Positions 42,930 to 47,522 of a stretch of 47,522 nt of DNA are shown one piece after another (the stretch's first letter is position 1; the number at the start of each line of letters is the position of its first letter). The notes under the pieces are model-generated. The model was given only the letters and a program-made list of their open reading frames with translations. It had not been told where the DNA came from and did no database searches. This DNA comes from Micromonospora deserti. GTDB lineage: Bacteria; Actinomycetota; Actinomycetes; Mycobacteriales; Micromonosporaceae. Both the position numbers and the translations under genes were made by a program. The stretch is taken from contig NZ_POUB01000023.1 in assembly GCF_003236335.1 (NCBI RefSeq), positions 1 through 47,522 on the forward strand, read 5' to 3'.

Positions 42930-45900
42930 CTAGCAGCTGGTCGCGTCGTACGGAGCCTCGATCTGCGCGGTCACCGGCGTACCGTCGACCATCCCGGTGA
43001 TTTTGACGATCGCGGTGCCGGCCGAAACCGAGGCGCTACGGGTGTTGAACGCCTGGTAGGCGGCCTTCCCCGGGGCGACGCCAGGCACCGTCCGCGAGCC
43101 GTATGGCGTGATCAGTTCGATGGTGAGCGGCACCTTGTCGGCGTTGCGGGCGTTGACGGAGAGGTAGGCGTTGGCGCCGGTGCACTGCGCGCGAGCCTGG
43201 ACCTCGACGTCCCACGTGGATGCCGGCTCGAGTTCCTTGTTCGATTGTGCGGCGTACGAGACGATGAGATCCTTTTCCGCTTCGGTGAAGGTGCCCGCTC
43301 TGACGAACGCCTCGGCAGTCTCGGTGACGGTCGACACGAACTGGCCGTGGTTGGCGAAGGGAGCCTGGTCCCAGACCAGATCGAGGAAGGTCGGACCGTC
43401 GGTGCCGGGCGAGGGAACGCCCGACACCGGGATGTCGTAGTTGGGCAGGCTGTCGTTGCGCTTGTGATTGGGCACACCGGTGTCGATGGATCCGAACACG
43501 ATCGTCGGCTCGACCCGCCGGAAGTACGACGAGGCGGCCTGCGTGTCGCCGATGTAGTACGGCCTCAGAGTGAAGCCGTGCGTGGTGAAGAGAAGGTCGC
43601 CCGCCGCCGTGGTGCTCGCGTGAGTGATCGCCGAGTGCGAATAGTCGCCGTCCCGCTTCAGATGCCGGAACAGGGACAGCTCGCGGTAGTTACCAACGCC
43701 CGGGTTCCCGAGGATCTGCATGAGGACCGGACCCCAGAAGATCGACTGCGTATCGGGGCGATCCGGCGCCCGCTCGATCCGGATGCTGAAGGGCATCCGG
43801 ATCTCGATGGTGTCGCCCGGCGTCCAGGTCCGGCTCAGCGTCAGGTAGCTTCCGGGCTTGGGGGTGACGTTCTGAGTGGCGCCGTTGATCGTGACGAAGA
43901 AGCCCTTTTGCACCCAGCCCGGCACCCGTAGCTTGATGTCGAGCGGGCCGCTGCCGTTCACGGTCAACGTGGTGTGGTCCGCCCGCGGGTAGTTGGTCTC
44001 CTGGGTGATGGTGAAGCCTTTTTCGGCCCAGGTCAGCGTCGATGCCGCGTACAGGTTGACCCAGAGTGTCCTCCCGTCGGCGGACTTGAAGTAGATCGTC
44101 TCCTGGTACTTGGTGTGGTTTTCCACGCCCGTGCCACCGCAGCAGGTGCCGAGGTTGCCGTAGCTGCGGGTGGCGCCTGGGGTCAATGGCTGGAAATACG
44201 TGACCTGTGGGTTGTTGACGTTCGTGTTGTCGGCGCGCGAACCGAGGATCTGATTGAGCAGGCCCCGCTCGTAGTAGTCCATGTACGCCGGGTTGTGCTC
44301 GTGGAAGAACAGGTTCCGCGCCAGCTTGATCAGGTTGTACGTGGTGCAGGTCTCCGCGCCGCCCTGGGCGATCGAGTTCGCGATGTTGCCACGGTTCTGG
44401 AACAACTCGATGTTGTTGTTGGAGCCCGGGTAGTTACCGCCCGTTCCACCGTTGCCGTACATGCGGTGTGGGACGACCATGCCAAAGAAGTTCTTGGCGG
44501 CCTGGAAGTATTCGGGATCACCGCTGTGCTCGTACACGCGCAGGTAACCGACGAATTGCGGCACGTGCGAGTTGGCGTGCAACCGATCTGGACGGCGGCG
44601 GCCGGGATTGGTCTGCGGCGTCGTGACGAGGATGTCGCGGTTCTCGACGCAGGCGTCGAAGAGTGACTCCCGGTTGTCGAAGAACTTGGCGGTGGTCAGG
44701 TGCTTCGCGTCGCCGGTGAGCGCGTAGATCTCGGGGAATACCTCGTTCGCACCCCCGGTTTCGCCGGCGATGTAGAGGTCCCACATGTAGTTCAGGTTGT
44801 CCCGGGTGATGGGGCCCGTGTACGCGGGATGGTTCTTGTCACCGACGGTCAGTGCGAGGTGAGCCCAGCTTGCCATCTTGACCACCATGTCGAGGGCCGT
44901 CTGGTTGTCGGTGTGGTAGTACGCGTCGAGCAGACCACGCATGATCTTGTGCTGCGTGTACCACGGCGCCCAGGTATTGGTGGCCGCGTTGCTGCCGTAG
45001 ACGGCCCACCTCGGCGGGCCGAGTCGGAGCACCGCGTCCTCCGGGATCGCCCCCAGATAGCCCGGGTGGGTCGGTATCCAGAGGGCGCTTCCGCCGCTCT
45101 GGGTCGCCACGATGCCACCGTCTCGGCCGTTGGGCGAGGCGTCCCTGATCGTCGACCCATCCTCCTCCTCGAACCGGTACCAGGCGATCGACCCGCCGCC
45201 GGTGCTCCCGGACGCCGAGTCCAGCAGCGACCGGACCTCCTGCTCAGTCAGAGCTCGGTCGAAGATGTGGAACTCGTCAACGGTCGCGTCCAGGTACGGG
45301 TCGCCGTACTGCGACCGCCCGATCCATCGATTACCTGGGTTCCCGAGGTCGGCCGGGCTGAGGGTCATGTTCGAGTTCCGGCCAGCCCGCTGACCGTTCA
45401 CGTACAGCGTGCCGGTGTTCTGCGTCAGAGTGACGGCCAGGTGCACCCACTGGTTGGTCGGCAAGGCCGCAGTGCCGTCGATCCGCTGCTCCCCGCCGCT
45501 ACCGCTGACCGTGATCGCGAACCTCGGCACGTTGCCCGCGACGCCGGCACGCGGGGTCAGGAACATGTTGATGGTGGTGTTCTGACCGAAGTCGAACAAC
45601 CGGCTCCAGCTCTGGGTGGATGCCAGATTGACCCACGTGGCGATCGTGAAGTCGGTCAGCTGGCTGATCGCCTCCTGCGGAAGCGTCCCGTACTGCGCCC
45701 GGCTGGGGCCGTTGAGACGCAGTCCGGTTCCGAAGCGGCCCGGCACCCGGTCGATCGGTGGCTCCTCCGGGTCCTCGCCGCCGCCGCCGTCGCCCATCCG
45801 CGCGGTGATCGCGGCCTGGCACGCCGCGAGTTCGTCGACCATCCAGTCGAGTTTGCTCTTGAAGATCGGCTCTCCGTGGTCTGCGTAGCTCTGTGCCAAG

Positions 45901-46319
45901 GCCGTCATGAAATGGCCGGCCCAGTGACCGCTGAGCAGCCCGCCGTCCTCCCAGCCACCCGGTACGGGAACGCCGGGCGGGTTCGGCCGACCGGCCTGGT
46001 TGTTGAACAGCACCAGGAAGCGCCGCTCGTCGAACTGCCGAAGGTAGTTCTTCATGCGGTCGCGCTTCTCTTGGAGCAGGCCGTCGCCCAGCGTCACGTC
46101 GCGTAGCCGGAATGGCCTCACGGGGGCGGTAGCCCCGGGGCCGAGGTCGGTCGGGCTCGCGCCGAGGGCGGTCGGGCCGGCTGTCGCGCTGGCGGCTGTC
46201 GCGGCCTGGGCAGCGTTCGCCGGGAGTGTGCCTTCGGTGACCACCACAGCGGCGGCACCGATGGCTGACGCCTGAAGAACGTGACGTCGACTGACAGGGA
46301 ACGTGTTGGATTGGACCAC
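42930..46319 (-). CDS. Tat-exported GH127-type beta-L-arabinofuranosidase with LamG insert
   Basis: A 1129-residue secreted enzyme. It opens with a Tat signal (SRRHVLQASAIGAAAVVV) ending near ANAAQA. The GH127/DUF1680 catalytic region starts at residue 68 (FRLRDVTLGDGLLQEKRDRM), is broken by a LamG/concanavalin-like domain (about 195-362; DFTIATWVNLASTQSWSRLF, TVDEFHIFDRALTEQEV), and resumes with WYTQHKIMRGLLDAYYHTDN. The residues that bind zinc and act as nucleophile in HypBA1 (E338, C340, C417, C418) correspond to E656 and C658 (AETCTTYNLIKLARNLF) and C726/C727 (GTCCGGTGVENHTKYQETIY). It would remove beta-L-arabinofuranose from plant cell-wall glycoproteins or arabinans. A GGAAGGA ribosome-binding site precedes the GTG start. 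Confidence 0.92.
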   Translation of the reverse strand: MVQSNTFPVSRRHVLQASAIGAAAVVVTEGTLPANAAQAATAASATAGPTALGASPTDLGPGATAPVRPFRLRDVTLGDGLLQEKRDRMKNYLRQFDERRFLVLFNNQAGRPNPPGVPVPGGWEDGGLLSGHWAGHFMTALAQSYADHGEPIFKSKLDWMVDELAACQAAITARMGDGGGGEDPEEPPIDRVPGRFGTGLRLNGPSRAQYGTLPQEAISQLTDFTIATWVNLASTQSWSRLFDFGQNTTINMFLTPRAGVAGNVPRFAITVSGSGGEQRIDGTAALPTNQWVHLAVTLTQNTGTLYVNGQRAGRNSNMTLSPADLGNPGNRWIGRSQYGDPYLDATVDEFHIFDRALTEQEVRSLLDSASGSTGGGSIAWYRFEEEDGSTIRDASPNGRDGGIVATQSGGSALWIPTHPGYLGAIPEDAVLRLGPPRWAVYGSNAATNTWAPWYTQHKIMRGLLDAYYHTDNQTALDMVVKMASWAHLALTVGDKNHPAYTGPITRDNLNYMWDLYIAGETGGANEVFPEIYALTGDAKHLTTAKFFDNRESLFDACVENRDILVTTPQTNPGRRRPDRLHANSHVPQFVGYLRVYEHSGDPEYFQAAKNFFGMVVPHRMYGNGGTGGNYPGSNNNIELFQNRGNIANSIAQGGAETCTTYNLIKLARNLFFHEHNPAYMDYYERGLLNQILGSRADNTNVNNPQVTYFQPLTPGATRSYGNLGTCCGGTGVENHTKYQETIYFKSADGRTLWVNLYAASTLTWAEKGFTITQETNYPRADHTTLTVNGSGPLDIKLRVPGWVQKGFFVTINGATQNVTPKPGSYLTLSRTWTPGDTIEIRMPFSIRIERAPDRPDTQSIFWGPVLMQILGNPGVGNYRELSLFRHLKRDGDYSHSAITHASTTAAGDLLFTTHGFTLRPYYIGDTQAASSYFRRVEPTIVFGSIDTGVPNHKRNDSLPNYDIPVSGVPSPGTDGPTFLDLVWDQAPFANHGQFVSTVTETAEAFVRAGTFTEAEKDLIVSYAAQSNKELEPASTWDVEVQARAQCTGANAYLSVNARNADKVPLTIELITPYGSRTVPGVAPGKAAYQAFNTRSASVSAGTAIVKITGMVDGTPVTAQIEAPYDATSC

Positions 46320-46419
46320 TTCGAATCGTCCTTCCAGGTGGGCGTAGGTGCTGATGGCCCGGCCAGCCTCCCGCTCGGTCGCCGGGTTAGATCAACTGAT
46401 CGGACCGGTTCGTGGCCGG

Positions 46420-47478
46420 CTAGCCACCCGCGAGAGCGGATTTCCGGGCTTCTTCGCGACCCTCGCTCCGAGCGCGGGCGAGCAACTGGGCGAGCCGCCG
46501 GCGGCGCCGCCGGGCGGTGGTCCGGTACGCGAGGACGAGCACGACGAGGATGGCGGCGAGGGCGAGCTGCGGCCAGGGCACCACCCACACCGTGGCGGTG
46601 GCGCTGGCCGGCCGGATCTCGGCACCGGTCCGGTCACCGCCGATGGCGGCGGGAGTCACGTCGACACTCGTCCGTAGCGGCCCCAATCCCCAGACTCCGG
46701 CGACCCGGGCCTCGACCTCCCGGCTGCCGCCCGGTAGTAACTCCCCCACCTCACCCGGGGCATCCCCGCTGACCAGACCGAACAGTTCCGCAGTCGTCAC
46801 CCGGCCGCTGCCGGTCACCGCGACGTTGCCCCCGTTCGTCGCGGTGTACCTGACCTGGATGGTGCCGGCCGAGAAGGGATTCCACGAACGTCGGTACGTG
46901 ACGGCCAGGTCGCTGACCGACAGGGCCGTGGTGACCGTGCCGCTGGCGCGCAGCATGACCCGGAACCCGACCCGACTCTCCACCGCCACCGTGCCCCCGG
47001 TGCTGGTCACCGTCGCCGCGATACCGGCGGGATGATCGCCGGGCGTGGCGTCCTCGGGCACGGTGATGGTGAACGGCACCACCGTCGTTGACCTGGCCGC
47101 GACCGTCACTCGCTCCTGCACCCGGATCCAGGTGCCGCCACCCACCGACTCACGGTCGGACGACAGCATGTTGAATCGCCCCTTGTCCGTCAGGTAACCG
47201 TCGGCCGTCTTCAAGGCGAAGACCACCGGGGAGTCGCTGAAGTTACGGACCGCCAGGTGCTCGGTCACCACCTGCCCCGGATCGAGCGTGACCTCGATCC
47301 ACCGGCGACCGTCCGGGCCCAGCTTGTTGGCCGGCTGCACCGCCCAGGTGACCGTCGGACTCGTCGGCTCCGCCGCAGCGGGGAGCGGCGCGATCGACAC
47401 GGCGACGAACACCGCAGCCAGCACGGCGAGCGTCCGCAGCGACACCTGCGAAGACACCCACGACACGGTTCGGATCAT
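46420..47478 (-). CDS. DUF916-type exported membrane-anchored protein
   Basis: A 352-residue protein with a signal peptide (LRTLAVLAAVFVAVSIAPLP then AAAEPTS), a DUF916/WxL-protein-binding-like N-terminal beta domain (VTWAVQPANKLGPDGRRWIE, LDPGQVVTEHLAVRNFSDSP, VVPFTITVPEDATPGDHPAG), a second beta domain (LSVSDLAVTYRRSWNPFSAG), a C-terminal membrane helix (about 305-322, VPWPQLALAAILVVLVLAYR) and a long basic cytoplasmic tail (TTARRRRRRLAQLLARARSE). A GAAGGA ribosome-binding site precedes the ATG. It lies 100 bases upstream of the arabinofuranosidase gene on the same strand, so they may share a transcript. Role unknown; it may hold partners at the cell surface. Confidence 0.85.
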   Translation of the reverse strand: MIRTVSWVSSQVSLRTLAVLAAVFVAVSIAPLPAAAEPTSPTVTWAVQPANKLGPDGRRWIEVTLDPGQVVTEHLAVRNFSDSPVVFALKTADGYLTDKGRFNMLSSDRESVGGGTWIRVQERVTVAARSTTVVPFTITVPEDATPGDHPAGIAATVTSTGGTVAVESRVGFRVMLRASGTVTTALSVSDLAVTYRRSWNPFSAGTIQVRYTATNGGNVAVTGSGRVTTAELFGLVSGDAPGEVGELLPGGSREVEARVAGVWGLGPLRTSVDVTPAAIGGDRTGAEIRPASATATVWVVPWPQLALAAILVVLVLAYRTTARRRRRRLAQLLARARSEGREEARKSALAGG

Positions 47479-47522
47479 GACGCAGTCCTTCGACGCAGAA
47501 GAGGTGGTGGGGGTGGTGGGGG

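Noticed and set aside
44700..46106. A 468-codon open frame antisense to the arabinofuranosidase
   Set aside because: It is a shadow of the GH127-type gene in high-GC sequence, with no recognisable domain.
1..47522. CRISPR arrays, tRNA genes and prophage modules
   Set aside because: No regularly spaced direct repeats, no tRNA T-arm pattern in a cloverleaf context, and no phage structural or integrase genes other than the dead transposase fragment were seen.

Overview
The window is high-GC DNA (roughly 70% G+C by eye) with GTG/TTG starts, start/stop overlaps of the GTGA and ATGA type, and families typical of actinomycetes: DUF4193, DUF5994, an XRE/MmyB-like regulator, secreted ROK-controlled sugar machinery and FIMAH and PKD-bearing exoproteins. 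A soil or plant-associated filamentous actinomycete, possibly of the Micromonosporaceae, fits best. The family assignment is an inference from gene content, not a match to a known genome.

Region 1 (1-15.7 kb) is accessory and partly decayed. It opens with an unrecognised protein overlapping a complete cytochrome P450, then a GNAT acetyltransferase, a methyltransferase and small hypothetical proteins. A TetR repressor faces a small membrane protein across twin operators. After this come a frameshifted quinone oxidoreductase, a DUF5994 protein joined in frame to a small downstream gene, a frameshifted and truncated glycosyltransferase, a methyltransferase, a cold-shock protein, a DEAD-box helicase with one frameshift, about 1.1 kb without a recognisable gene, a DUF4193 protein, a broken integrase-type transposase, and a divergent XRE regulator/NAD(P)H-quinone oxidoreductase pair.

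Region 2 (16.2-24.9 kb) carries secreted peptide-degrading enzymes (a subtilisin-type protease and an X-Pro dipeptidyl-peptidase/CocE-type hydrolase) around a decayed gene. It continues with a YCII-domain protein, a sigma-factor remnant, a divergent LysR/EamA transporter pair, an NmrA-type NAD(P)-binding protein and a truncated MFS transporter, and closes with a 14-bp perfect hairpin.

Region 3 (24.9-39.0 kb) is the most coherent unit. It is a minus-strand carbohydrate operon with mostly overlapping genes: a Gfo/Idh/MocA dehydrogenase, an ABC ATPase, two permeases, a lipoprotein sugar-binding protein, a TIM-barrel sugar epimerase/isomerase, and a 2003-residue secreted ThuA/glucose-sorbosone-dehydrogenase multidomain protein. 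A ROK repressor is transcribed divergently. The likely logic is extracellular oxidation or binding of a sugar, import by the RbsABC-like transporter and cytoplasmic redox/epimerisation. The substrate cannot be read from the sequence, but ThuA with Gfo/Idh/MocA and TIM-barrel partners points towards keto-sugar or glycoside chemistry.

Region 4 (39.0-47.5 kb) encodes secreted polysaccharide-related proteins: a 698-residue protein with three tandem surface repeats, a LacI regulator with an AAAACGTTTT operator, a Tat-exported GH127-type beta-L-arabinofuranosidase with a LamG domain inside its catalytic region, and a DUF916-type membrane-anchored protein. No tRNA, rRNA, CRISPR array, complete insertion sequence, phage module or replication origin was recognised.
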